Source: Candidatus Levyibacteriota bacterium (GTDB taxonomy: Bacteria; Patescibacteriota; Microgenomatia; Levybacterales; UBA12049). From it: DNA of 33,256 nucleotides. Numbering within the stretch: the stretch's first letter is position 1; each line of letters begins with the position of its first letter. Below, in pieces: positions 1 through 7,484 of the stretch. Under the pieces are notes generated by a model that did no database searches, was not told the origin of the DNA, and saw only the letters and a list, made by a program, of their open reading frames with translations. The stretch covers positions 1 to 33,256 of the forward strand of contig JACPLF010000005.1 of assembly GCA_016186645.1 (NCBI GenBank), in the 5' to 3' direction. The translations under genes and the position numbers were made by a program.

Positions 1-77
1 TTTTGTCTGTAATAGAGATTAGAGTCGTCAACGTACAATCCAATCTTGATTCCTTGAGGTTGAGCAGTTTTTAACAT
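1..77 (-). CDS. NYN-domain (LabA/DUF88-like) protein, N-terminal 25 residues only
   Basis: The minus strand from ATG at 77 reads MLKTAQPQGIKIGLYVDDSN followed by LYYRQ and runs off the window start. The IGLYVDDSNLY segment matches the first strand and acidic active-site motif of NYN (PIN-like) nuclease domains, where the Asp of [VI][DY]xxN binds metal. It should be an RNA-processing or RNA-cleaving enzyme of the LabA/DUF88 group, but only the first motif is visible. The promoter is unusually clear: TTGACA (107-112), 17-bp spacer, TAGAAT (84-89), and only 6 nt to the ATG, so the transcript is predicted to be leaderless. It lies just outside the left end of the mobile element. Confidence 0.7.
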   Translation of the reverse strand, partial: MLKTAQPQGIKIGLYVDDSNLYYRQ

Positions 78-83
78 GCGATT

Positions 84-112
84 ATTCTACGCTCATTTAC
101 TCAGCTTGTCAA
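84..112 (-). promoter_or_regulatory. Sigma-70 promoter giving a leaderless NYN-gene transcript
   Basis: On the minus strand TTGACA (107-112) and TAGAAT (84-89) are separated by exactly 17 bp. The start codon begins 6 nt after the -10, where the transcription start is expected, so no room is left for a ribosome-binding site. Confidence 0.75.
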
Positions 113-229
113 GCCTTGTCTTGACGGGATAGGTCATGCAATTTACAACTTAACGCTTTTATTTAAAGCGCAATATTTTTATCAGCTCTATTTACATTAT
201 ACTCTTAGAAGTTTTTTAGAAAATAAATA

Positions 230-280
230 ATGCTGATCTGACAAGCTAATCATGAGTTCGAATCCTGCTGGGGTTCTGCA
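230..280 (+). pseudogene. tRNA-like 3' remnant at the left element junction
   Basis: The stretch CATGAGTTCGAATCCTGC resembles a tRNA T-arm with the canonical TTCGAAT loop, followed by TGGGGTT like an acceptor strand. The 5' side of the T-stem (ATGAG) does not pair with the 3' side (CCTGC), and no matching 5' acceptor strand is found upstream. It is therefore not a functional tRNA. It may be a fragment or chimera left by past integration at tRNA genes. Confidence 0.35.
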
Positions 281-281
281 T
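274..281 (+). other. Putative attL core
   Basis: TTCTGCAT is identical to 9581-9588. Downstream of this copy the sequence TATGGGTCTAA supplies Leu-Trp-Val-stop in the frame of the recombinase, which is what is expected if this half came from attP inside the recombinase gene. Confidence 0.55.
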
Positions 282-548
282 TATGGGTCTAAATTTGGCA
301 AGTTATCCACAATTTTTCGAGGCTAAAAGCCTCCAAAAACACAAATATCATTGTGTGAGCCACAAGGATTTTTCTTGGAACCAATACCTTTTGGAACTTA
401 AACAACTATACTCAATTATACCTGATACCGCTTATAAGCTTCAAGTATATAACTACTAGTAGAAATTAGAACCTACTTATATAACTTATTCCAAACGTCT
501 AAGTTTAAATTGTAGTATAATTCACGCGTTATCTGGTCACGATTGCAA

Positions 549-3083
549 ATGGGCATATACGTAAAAGAATTGCTAGAGAAATTAAAAAAAAGGATATCAA
601 AAAAACTAAATGATACCTTTTCTGAAAAGGACTATGTTCTTATCGTCGAGAGAAAGATGCCTTGGATTGTTACAAAATTTCTAGCAACTACAGGAAGAAT
701 TTACCACATATATAAAGACAGGGAAGAAAAGTTCAGAGTTACCCTCTACAATTTCCGTGATGATTTCATAAATATTCAAATTCTTTATGAAATTAGCATG
801 CATTCACGTAAATTGCTCTTGCTTGTCTTATTGACATTTTTAATTCCTAGCTCTACTTACTTTTTCTTTTATACTAAAATGTCCTTCATTCTAAGCCAAG
901 GCTCTATTGAAAGCCTTTTGCTTGCTTATTTTGCAGGAATAACTGCCTTACTCGGTATTATTTTTGCTTTTTATTCTGTTGGCTTTCAAATTGCAACATC
1001 AAAATTTTCTAGTGAGGTTACGGACTATATTAATCAAGAAAAGGTGGGAAAATTCTTCTTTAGGCTATTGGTTATTGCAGGTCTCTTTTCCTTGATGACG
1101 TTAATTATTCAGTATGGCGTCTCTTTTCCCTTAATGATACCTTTTGTAATAGCAACATTTTTGGTTACCTTCAGCCTTTTGGGGATTCTTATATTCAAAG
1201 ACGATTATATAACAAAGTTAAAACCACATAACATCTTTAACCAAATTTATTACGAAAACCTAAAGGCAATTAAGCAAGTTAACGAATATCACGTTCCTAA
1301 GGTATATAGCTTTAATTTAATACGTAATAAAAATATAGCTTCTTTTAAGCTTCATATTCAAACACGAAATAGCTGGTCTATAGTCATGACGCACCAAAAG
1401 AATACAGATAGACGATTGAAAATTCACGAGAGTCTTTTTAGGGATTTGATACGCGAAGGGTCTATAGATGACGCTTCCTATGGAATTAGAGCTTTGGGAC
1501 ACTTCTTAGTTAATTATATCGAAATAAAACATTTTATCGATACAGATAAGCCATGGTGGTTTCCTTCATACCAAGAACTCGTAAGTGCAGATAATATATC
1601 CATGTTTCCCCTAAAAGCCAACTATGAGGCACAAGGAATTGGAAGATTAGGAATTAGTAAATCCCTCATTACATGGTTAGAAGATAAAATCATAAATCAA
1701 TTAGAAACTATCCAAAATGATTTGGAGCTTATGAAATATCCAAAAATTCAAAATGCTTTAATCTACGCTTATGAAACTATTCTTGCTGGAAGATTTGAGA
1801 AGACGAACTTAGGACTGCAAAAGACGTTGAGAGGAACGTATGAATTGCAAGAGTTTGAATTAACAGAACGAGTTTGTAAATTATTTTTTGCCCTTGGAGG
1901 AAAAATAAATGACGAAAGTGTTAAGGGAGAATATATAAACACACTAGGACAAATTAAAACTACTATAGCAGATGGATTTTATTTAAGAACTTTTCCTGGA
2001 AGACTCGATGACTGGAAGAACACATTCAAAAGTAATATCACAATGTTGTTCAAAGGTGAAAAGACCATTAAGGACGTTTCATCAATTATCCAGATGAAAC
2101 TACCCAAATATTTTCATGAAATATTAATTGATTATCTTAACCGCATGAAGGTAGAGGAATTTGCTGAAGGAAAACTTATTACTCCTGAATCATGGCTAGT
2201 AAATGAGCTTATTAAAATTGCTGAAAATAAAGAAAAGGAAATGCGAGAAAAGTTTTTATATTCTTTCTTGGATGAGATATTCAAGCTTTGGGAACAACCC
2301 TTAGAGAACTCAATTAAAAATAGCTTTAATTTAATAATCTTTGGATTATTTAATCAATTAATCTCTGCAAAAGAATGGGATTTTCTTGAAAAGATAATTA
2401 CGAAATATAAACAGAAATTATTCAAATTAATAGTGCAAGTAGACTCAGATAACTTTATAGAACTTGAACTACGTGAACCGATTGAGTTTGGAGTATTCAA
2501 CGGATTGGTTGCGAGAAATAAAGCTATATTTGATTTTTACAATAGAATATTTTTTCTTACTCAACTTCATTTGGGAACCAAAATCGACAGAACCAATCCT
2601 ACTGAGGTATTAAAATTAGCACGACGTCCCATGATGCTTGGAGCACTTGCTTATCTCATATCTGAACTGGATGAAGATTTCCATTACGTTAAAGAGGTAA
2701 CTCTTGTAGCTGAAGTTTTGTTTCCTAATGCTGACTTAGGCACAGTTTTTGAGCTAACTAAGGATATGAAGGTTGGTTTAGGAACTAGCATGTTGTTTCA
2801 AATAATTTACGAGGAGTCGAGTAGATATCGACCATATTATAGAGAAATTATAAATTCTATATCCGACTTACCACCAGACATAATAACGAGTGGGGCTCCG
2901 CCATTTGGAATGTCATCGAGACAAACAGTAAAGCATAAAAGTGAATTTATTAGAGAGTTAGCTTCACGCAATAGGTTTGCAGATATGGATGAGTGCTTTG
3001 ACGGATACGTTGAATGGCTCAAAAAACAAGAACAGATAAAAAAACTTCTAAAAATATTAGAAGTAGCAAAAAACAAAAAATGA
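549..3083 (+). CDS. Large membrane protein with DUF2254-like transmembrane domain
   Basis: The 844-aa product is read from ATG 549; a TTG two codons earlier is possible. Four hydrophobic segments lie at about residues 90-110, 122-150, 170-190 and 197-218. The second and third flank a motif, GFQIATSKFSSEVTDYI, that resembles the DUF2254 pattern (variable-Ala-Ser-Ser-Gln-Phe-Ser-Pro). The remaining 600 residues are charged, mostly helical, presumably cytoplasmic, and not recognised. It is the first gene of the mobile element and its TGA overlaps the ATG of the next gene, so the two proteins are probably made together. A TATAAT lies 27 nt before the start and there is no Shine-Dalgarno site. Family assignment of the N-terminus is by eye; the function is unknown. 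Confidence 0.7.
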   Translation: MGIYVKELLEKLKKRISKKLNDTFSEKDYVLIVERKMPWIVTKFLATTGRIYHIYKDREEKFRVTLYNFRDDFINIQILYEISMHSRKLLLLVLLTFLIPSSTYFFFYTKMSFILSQGSIESLLLAYFAGITALLGIIFAFYSVGFQIATSKFSSEVTDYINQEKVGKFFFRLLVIAGLFSLMTLIIQYGVSFPLMIPFVIATFLVTFSLLGILIFKDDYITKLKPHNIFNQIYYENLKAIKQVNEYHVPKVYSFNLIRNKNIASFKLHIQTRNSWSIVMTHQKNTDRRLKIHESLFRDLIREGSIDDASYGIRALGHFLVNYIEIKHFIDTDKPWWFPSYQELVSADNISMFPLKANYEAQGIGRLGISKSLITWLEDKIINQLETIQNDLELMKYPKIQNALIYAYETILAGRFEKTNLGLQKTLRGTYELQEFELTERVCKLFFALGGKINDESVKGEYINTLGQIKTTIADGFYLRTFPGRLDDWKNTFKSNITMLFKGEKTIKDVSSIIQMKLPKYFHEILIDYLNRMKVEEFAEGKLITPESWLVNELIKIAENKEKEMREKFLYSFLDEIFKLWEQPLENSIKNSFNLIIFGLFNQLISAKEWDFLEKIITKYKQKLFKLIVQVDSDNFIELELREPIEFGVFNGLVARNKAIFDFYNRIFFLTQLHLGTKIDRTNPTEVLKLARRPMMLGALAYLISELDEDFHYVKEVTLVAEVLFPNADLGTVFELTKDMKVGLGTSMLFQIIYEESSRYRPYYREIINSISDLPPDIITSGAPPFGMSSRQTVKHKSEFIRELASRNRFADMDECFDGYVEWLKKQEQIKKLLKILEVAKNKK

Positions 3084-4180
3084 GAAGACGCAGACATACA
3101 CCATTAAGCAAAAGGTTTGAGGGAACACATTTTAGTGACCCTTTCTTAGAGTGGCTAAAGGGGTTTACTAGGAAAAAATTAGCAATAAAAGATGTTACAA
3201 AATTAAGCAATGAGGTATTAAGCTACAGGCATGAATTGTTTCCTGTTCGTTCCGTGCCTATGCCCGAAAATCCAGGATATGTTAGATACAATAGAGATTT
3301 CTTCACAGTTCGGTTTCATAACGAAAAGGTAAATAAAGATTTAACTGCGTTTTTTTCAGAAGACAGATATGGAAGACGAATAGTAAGTAATGAATATGGA
3401 CATGATTTGGCTGATTTTTTCACAATGGCATTCCATGGCTTACTAGTAAACGGTGTTGATGTTTATGCTATCGAATGGGATAAGGTAAAGATAAATAAGA
3501 GATATTATACTCTCCCGATTGCTTTTCACTGGATTAATCCCGCGACTCTACATATCAACGAGAATGATAATAAAAGATATCTTGTCCAAAAATTCAGCTC
3601 TATTTCAAAGTTCATAGTTAGCTATTATGAATATAAAAATCACATATTTAGTAAAGCAGAAAGTCTAATTTTTAATTATCCTGCTTCAGCGTCGCCTGTA
3701 TCAGAGTCCTTAAAATACTTAAAAAAATTATCTCAAGGAATGGATTTTTCTCTCATTCAGGGAAAAGCCAATATAGAACCTAAGAATTATTCTTTGGAGC
3801 TTGAGAAAGCAAGGTATAGAAGTTCAGCCCAATATTGGAGACAACAAAATATGACAAGAGTTAAGGTAAGGAGAATTTTCAATCAGTCCATTAGCGGATT
3901 TGGCGTTGCTCTCACTACTTATTATGAGGTCTATGCTTACGCAGAATATAAAAAGCACCTAAATATAATACGAGATTATTTCATATCTCAATTTAATAAT
4001 CAGATAATGGAACTAATAAGGGAGAAAAATGGTTTCGCTACGCCTCTGCAAATTACATATCAGGGTTTTACCTCTAGTGATAAAATTGATTCAACATTTC
4101 TAAAATACAAAGAAGGGAAAATTTCCGTTGACGAATTTATTGATGAGCTTAAAGATAGCTACGATACAAATACTTTCTAA
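3080..4180 (+). CDS. 366-aa protein of unknown function, coupled to the membrane protein
   Basis: The ATG at 3080 overlaps the TGA of the preceding gene (ATGA), so I prefer it to the in-frame ATG at 3014, which would make a 66-base overlap encoding a low-complexity Lys-rich tail. The N-terminus is basic (MRRRRHTPLSKRF). No catalytic motif is recognised. The order of elements (a strand-rich middle with INPATLHIN, a short ASPVSESLKYLKKL helix start, a long helical part, and a C-terminal YKEGKISVDEFIDEL) recalls phage portal proteins only loosely, and no other structural phage gene is nearby. It probably acts with the upstream membrane protein. It is convergent with the Xre regulator, which ends 9 bp downstream. 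Confidence 0.7.
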   Translation: MRRRRHTPLSKRFEGTHFSDPFLEWLKGFTRKKLAIKDVTKLSNEVLSYRHELFPVRSVPMPENPGYVRYNRDFFTVRFHNEKVNKDLTAFFSEDRYGRRIVSNEYGHDLADFFTMAFHGLLVNGVDVYAIEWDKVKINKRYYTLPIAFHWINPATLHINENDNKRYLVQKFSSISKFIVSYYEYKNHIFSKAESLIFNYPASASPVSESLKYLKKLSQGMDFSLIQGKANIEPKNYSLELEKARYRSSAQYWRQQNMTRVKVRRIFNQSISGFGVALTTYYEVYAYAEYKKHLNIIRDYFISQFNNQIMELIREKNGFATPLQITYQGFTSSDKIDSTFLKYKEGKISVDEFIDELKDSYDTNTF

Positions 4181-4188
4181 AAATTATG

Positions 4189-4404
4189 TTACGACAAATC
4201 GAATAATTCAGATAGATTGACTCCCAAAGCTCGAGCAATTTTATAAGCGGTTTTTATTGAAATATTTCTGCCATTTTCGATGTCCCAAAAATAAGCTCTG
4301 TGAAGTCCAGCTTTCACTGCGAGTTCCTCTTGAGTAAGTCCCTTACTTTTTCTTAATTTCTCTATTCTTTGAGCAAATCTCTGATAAAGAAAGTTGTAGT
4401 TCAT
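4189..4404 (-). CDS. Xre-family HTH transcriptional regulator
   Basis: The 71-aa protein starts at ATG 4404 (MNYNFLYQRFAQRIEKLRK). A GTG at 4434 in frame would add ten hydrophobic residues not typical of the family. The single HTH_3 domain covers nearly the whole protein: KSKGLTQEELAVKAGLHRAY, then FWDIENGRNISIKTAYKIAR and ALGVNLSELF. Such minimal Cro/CI-like regulators bind palindromic operators as dimers. A good operator candidate, GCTAGAT-TT-ATCTAGC (4485-4500), lies in the divergent intergenic region. Autoregulation and control of the rightward zinc-ribbon/nuclease genes are inferred from this layout. Confidence 0.88.
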   Translation of the reverse strand: MNYNFLYQRFAQRIEKLRKSKGLTQEELAVKAGLHRAYFWDIENGRNISIKTAYKIARALGVNLSELFDLS

Positions 4405-4484
4405 ACAAGCCAATATTAAAAGATTTAATGGCACTTCTTTACCAGATATATCTTGCTTTTCCTTAGTTTATGCTTTATTATTAG

Positions 4485-4500
4485 GCTAGATTTATCTAGC
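4485..4500. promoter_or_regulatory. Inverted repeat, probable operator of the Xre regulator
   Basis: GCTAGAT-TT-ATCTAGC has perfect 7-bp arms around a 2-bp centre. It lies in the 143-bp divergent intergenic region between the Xre gene and the GTG-started zinc-ribbon gene, the expected position for an autoregulatory operator. Confidence 0.5.
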
Positions 4501-4547
4501 ATCATATAGTTTTATCAAAAACACAAAATAATTAAATAAGAACTAAT

Positions 4548-5270
4548 GTGATTTGCACTAATTGTTATTATCGCGGTGAACCTAAAACTATTACTCGGGG
4601 CAGTTTTGCTATAGAGTTAGTTTTATGGATATTTTTCTTTTGGGCTTTCTTAATTCCTCCTCTCGTATATAGCATATGGAGATTAACCACAAGGACGAAG
4701 GCATGCCCAAAGTGCGGACAGACAGCTCTTATACCAGAAGACAGTCCGAGAGGCGTAGAATTAGCAAAAAAGCACACGCTAAAAGGCGATGTAGGCAATA
4801 AAGTAGATTTACAACCCTCTCACATAGAGAATCCTTCAAAAAAAGCTTCAGGAAAAGCTTGGATGTTTCTCCTTGTTGTTCCTGTTATCCTTTTTGGATT
4901 GATTTTTAGCTCAATTTCTGGAACTACATTAAATAAATCGCTCAATAGTAAGCCTCAAGCTGAAACAGAAGGAAGTATCAAGACAAACGATAGTAATATA
5001 ACTATTGGTTATTCTGTGACAAATGGTAAGAAAATGTATATTGCAACATTCAAGGATAAAATATCATCTGATGAAGCCAGTGTAGGGTCGAATATGGGAA
5101 AAGTTATCGCTTATGCCTTTGGAGATATCGGGTATTCTGGTCTTACTACATTTCAGAAAAATGGAATAACCTACTATTCTGTAAGTGCAAAAGATGGCAA
5201 ATCTTATACAGTATTACTTTTAAAAGATAAAAATGATATGATTTTTGGAATGAACTACTGGCAAGAATAG
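4548..5270 (+). CDS. LITAF-like zinc-ribbon membrane protein with extracytoplasmic C-domain
   Basis: The 240-aa protein starts at GTG 4548; no upstream ATG is in frame. The N-terminus has CTNC (residues 3-6), a hydrophobic segment of about 25 residues (VLWIFFFWAFLIPPLVYSIW), and then CPKCG. This is the layout of LITAF-type domains, in which a membrane-inserted helix splits a zinc ribbon. A linker, a second transmembrane helix (WMFLLVVPVILFGLIF, near 105-122) and a C-terminal domain of about 95 residues (from NITIGYSVTNG to the end) follow. The C-domain is not recognised. The gene lies 17 bp before the nuclease gene, so the two likely form an operon. Function is unknown; a role at the cell surface is inferred. 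Confidence 0.7.
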   Translation: MICTNCYYRGEPKTITRGSFAIELVLWIFFFWAFLIPPLVYSIWRLTTRTKACPKCGQTALIPEDSPRGVELAKKHTLKGDVGNKVDLQPSHIENPSKKASGKAWMFLLVVPVILFGLIFSSISGTTLNKSLNSKPQAETEGSIKTNDSNITIGYSVTNGKKMYIATFKDKISSDEASVGSNMGKVIAYAFGDIGYSGLTTFQKNGITYYSVSAKDGKSYTVLLLKDKNDMIFGMNYWQE

Positions 5271-5287
5271 AGTTCAGGGCAAGCTCT

Positions 5288-6205
5288 ATGGTTTATTTAT
5301 TTACAATTTTATTTCTTTTTTTCTTAGTTTTTCTTCCCATAGTTATTGTTAAACCGAGTCTTCTCGAAAAAATAACAAAGCATGCCTTCACAAGAAAACA
5401 AGCAGGACTATTAGTAGGTGGCATAACACTTGTTTTCTTTATTCTTATTGGTATAACGGCGAAGCCAACAGTTAAAAGTGCTAACCAACAAAAAGTAGAA
5501 GGTTTACAAACACAGAATAGCGAAAGTAAGGCATCTATAGTTCCAGCAAATGAGATAAAAACTACTGCAACGCCTGCAACCGACAGTAAAACAGAAGGAG
5601 TTTTGGTAACAAAAGTTATTGATGGAGACACAATACAAGTCGATATTTATGGTAAAAATGAAACTCTCCGCTTAATAGGTATTGATACTCCTGAAACAGT
5701 TGACCCTAGAAAGCCTGTTCAGTGTTTTGGCAAAGAAGCTTCAGCAAAAGCTAAATCGTTACTTTCTAATAAATCCGTGAGGCTTGAGGCAGACCCAACA
5801 CAAGGTGAAAGAGATAAATACCAAAGACTTCTTAGGTATGTATTTTTAGAAGATGGGACTAATTTTAATAAACTAATGATTAGTGAGGGATACGCACACG
5901 AATATACCTACAACACGCCATACAAATATCAATTAGAATTTAAGCAAGCACAAAAAGATGCAGAGATGAATAAACTAGGGTTGTGGGCTGATAATGCATG
6001 TTCTACCAGCACTCCTCAATCGACACCGACAACAATAATAAATGGAACAACCTCAGATAATAACGGTAATTTTACTTGTGCGGGTAAGACTACCTGTGGA
6101 CAAATGGCGTCCTGTGCAGAAGCTCAATTCTATCTTAATTCTTGTGGAGTGAGCAGATTGGATGGAGATAAGGATGGTGTCCCCTGTGAAACTCTCTGTA
6201 ATTAG
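5288..6205 (+). CDS. Membrane-anchored thermonuclease (SNase) with Excalibur domain
   Basis: The 305-aa protein has two N-terminal hydrophobic segments (residues 1-25 and about 38-58), a polar linker, an SNase domain (about 103-237) and a C-terminal Excalibur calcium-binding motif (DGDKDGVPCE, near 290-300). The SNase signatures are visible: KVIDGDTIQV, RLIGIDTPE (catalytic Arg and Glu equivalents) and DKYQRLLRYVF (second catalytic Arg). The cysteines near the Excalibur motif (CAGKTTC, SCAEAQ, NSCG) suggest disulfides and an extracytoplasmic location. It probably cleaves external DNA or RNA in a calcium-dependent way, for nutrient scavenging, DNA uptake or attack on competing DNA. It follows the zinc-ribbon gene in a likely operon. 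Confidence 0.92.
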   Translation: MVYLFTILFLFFLVFLPIVIVKPSLLEKITKHAFTRKQAGLLVGGITLVFFILIGITAKPTVKSANQQKVEGLQTQNSESKASIVPANEIKTTATPATDSKTEGVLVTKVIDGDTIQVDIYGKNETLRLIGIDTPETVDPRKPVQCFGKEASAKAKSLLSNKSVRLEADPTQGERDKYQRLLRYVFLEDGTNFNKLMISEGYAHEYTYNTPYKYQLEFKQAQKDAEMNKLGLWADNACSTSTPQSTPTTIINGTTSDNNGNFTCAGKTTCGQMASCAEAQFYLNSCGVSRLDGDKDGVPCETLCN

Positions 6206-6232
6206 TTTTTGCAAGCCTCCGCAAAAAACACT

Positions 6233-6299
6233 CCTTAAATTATACTTGACAGTCTAATTTCAATGTAGTATAAATTATACAGCGAGGTATAATTTATGT
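6233..6299 (+). promoter_or_regulatory. Promoter with three operator-like repeats before the MerR-like gene
   Basis: TTGACA (6246-6251), a 17-bp spacer and TATAAA (6269-6274) form a promoter. A 13-bp palindrome GTATAA-A-TTATAC (6268-6280) covers the -10. A second copy in reverse orientation, GTATAATTTAT (6287-6297), covers the start codon, and a partial third, TAAATTATAC (6236-6245), abuts the -35. GAGG (6284-6287) is a weak Shine-Dalgarno site. The arrangement suggests repression or autoregulation by the encoded protein. Confidence 0.6.
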
Positions 6300-7081
6300 A
6301 TTACATCGGAGAAGGTATAGAAATAGATTTTTTGAGTGCAAATGATAAATTTAATTATGTTGAATTTATTAATGAAAAAAGATTTACTGTTAAAGATACT
6401 CCTCTAACATATAGACAAGTCAACACATTGAGTGAAGATAAATTACTTAACGAAGATAGAAAAAATAAAAATGGATGGAGAAGGTTTAGTTTCAAAGAGT
6501 TAGCATTTTTTTTAATCGTTAGGGAATTAAAACTTTTTGGATTTGAGCACCATCAATTGAAAGAGTTATCTGATTATTTCCTAAATAAAGATTATTCGTA
6601 TTTATCAGACCTTGCCATTGGATGCGTATTACGCAAAATAGAAATTACCTTAACTATTGATAGTGAAGGAAAAGTAAGCATTTTTGACCCTGGGTTTTAT
6701 GTTTTGGTAGGAGCGAGAATGCCCCATGTAAGAATTTCTCTTAATGAAATAATGAATAAAATTGCCACTAAGTATGGTAAAACTCCATTTGAGATAAAAT
6801 ACTCCGTTAAAGATGAAGCATTGAATTCTCATCGTTTGTCTGTAAAAGAAGAAGAGTTACTAAGAATAATTAGAAATAAAGATTACGGAGCTATAAGAAT
6901 TAAAAAGAAAAATGGGGAAATAGGTGTAGTTTATGCAGAAAAAATTAAAAATGCTAACGGTCAACCTTTCGAAAACGAACTAATTAATATGCTAAAAGCA
7001 AAAGATTTCCAAGACATTAATATAATAAAAAGAGATGGAAAGATAGTTAGTTATAAAATAGAGGAAACAATTAAGTTGTAG
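6296..7081 (+). CDS. MerR-like HTH regulator
   Basis: The 261-aa protein starts at ATG 6296 after GAGG. Residues 30-90 fit the MerR winged-helix pattern: LTYRQVNTLSEDKLL, then NGWRRFSFKELAFFLIVREL and FGFEHHQLKELSDYF. In MerR proteins the first part is the HTH and the RRFSFKEL part the wing. The rest, about 170 residues, is strand-rich and has two similar segments near the end (GAIRIKKKNGEIGVVY and DINIIKRDGKIVSYKI), possibly a sensor or dimer domain; no metal-binding cysteines are present. It lies upstream of the small ORFs and recombinase, so control of element excision or transfer is a reasonable inference. Its own promoter carries repeated palindromes. Confidence 0.75.
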   Translation: MYYIGEGIEIDFLSANDKFNYVEFINEKRFTVKDTPLTYRQVNTLSEDKLLNEDRKNKNGWRRFSFKELAFFLIVRELKLFGFEHHQLKELSDYFLNKDYSYLSDLAIGCVLRKIEITLTIDSEGKVSIFDPGFYVLVGARMPHVRISLNEIMNKIATKYGKTPFEIKYSVKDEALNSHRLSVKEEELLRIIRNKDYGAIRIKKKNGEIGVVYAEKIKNANGQPFENELINMLKAKDFQDINIIKRDGKIVSYKIEETIKL

Positions 7082-7173
7082 CTGAGTAAATAAACTTTAC
7101 AGGACACTTAAAGCATTAGAATTTGTTTTTAGTATCAAGAAGAACTTGGACTAAAGCTGAAAGGTTTTAGTTC

Positions 7174-7338
7174 ATGATTGATAACGAGATATTAAAAGCA
7201 AAAATAAAAAAAGAGTTAAAACAGCTCAGATTAAATAAAGAGCAAGAACAAATAACAGTAAATGAACTTAATTATCTGGCTAACCTCCTGATAGATATTT
7301 ATATATCTAAGACGAAAGGAGGTGAAAAAAACTTATGA
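7174..7338 (+). CDS. 54-aa small protein, leader ORF for the next gene
   Basis: The ATG at 7174 is preceded by AAAGG (7160-7164). The product starts MIDNEILKAKIKKELKQLRL and is charged and probably helical. The stop TGA (7336-7338) overlaps the ATG of the next ORF (7335). The end of this ORF contains both halves of a hairpin (7283-7323) that masks the next gene's Shine-Dalgarno site, so its translation would be needed to open that site. No family is recognised. Confidence 0.6.
   Translation: MIDNEILKAKIKKELKQLRLNKEQEQITVNELNYLANLLIDIYISKTKGGEKNL
7283..7323 (+). promoter_or_regulatory. RNA hairpin sequestering a Shine-Dalgarno site
   Basis: ACCTCCT (7283-7289) is the exact complement of AGGAGGT (7317-7323), the core of the ribosome-binding site of the 49-aa ORF. 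Between them TAGATAT (7292-7298) and ATATCTA (7303-7309) form a perfect inner 7-bp stem with a TTAT loop. The structure lies inside the preceding ORF, so passing ribosomes would unfold it. Confidence 0.6.
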
Positions 7339-7484
7339 AAGGAATTGCTGTAAAAAATTACATAGCTAAAATCACTGAAGTTTTTGAGGATTACGAAAAA
7401 GCAGTCATGAGTGAAAGAATCAAAGAAGGAATGAAAAAGGCAAGGATGAGAGGAGAACAAGCATTTAAACAAAATAAAGCCTAA
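7335..7484 (+). CDS. 49-aa protein resembling the hinge helix of serine recombinases
   Basis: The ATG at 7335 is 9-11 nt after a very strong Shine-Dalgarno sequence (AAGGAGGTGA, 7316-7325). The segment EDYEKAVMSERIKEGMKKAR, then MRGEQ, follows the pattern of the long E helix of resolvase/invertase proteins (acidic/aromatic-ER-x-x-x-G-x-x-x-A-+-x-x-G). There is no catalytic domain or DNA-binding recombinase domain, so the gene is either a remnant or a stand-alone helix. The strong, regulated ribosome site argues for expression. It may interact with the large recombinase encoded 620 bp downstream; this is a hypothesis. Confidence 0.55.
   Translation: MKGIAVKNYIAKITEVFEDYEKAVMSERIKEGMKKARMRGEQAFKQNKA

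Larger units (their letters stand above)
78..548. other. Intergenic region containing the left end of the mobile element
   Basis: No gene of useful length is visible. The stretch contains the NYN promoter, a tRNA-like remnant (about 230-280, with the T-loop motif GAGTTCGAATCC), the putative attL octamer TTCTGCAT (274-281), and a hairpin GAGGCT-AAA-AGCCTC (319-333) inside the element. A TATAAT at 516-521 precedes the first element gene by 27 nt, without a convincing -35. The 319-333 hairpin has T's before and A's after it, the reverse of an intrinsic terminator. Confidence 0.5.

Noticed and set aside
319..333. Hairpin GAGGCT-AAA-AGCCTC as an intrinsic terminator
   Set aside because: T's precede and A's follow it on the plus strand, and vice versa on the minus strand; neither direction gives stem plus U-tract.
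3014..3082. Start of the 366-aa gene at ATG 3014
   Set aside because: It would overlap the upstream gene by about 70 nt with a low-complexity Lys/Thr/Ser tail; the ATGA start at 3080 fits the usual coupling.
3080..4180. Firm assignment as phage portal protein
   Set aside because: Only the general order of elements is similar; no terminase, protease or capsid gene lies nearby.
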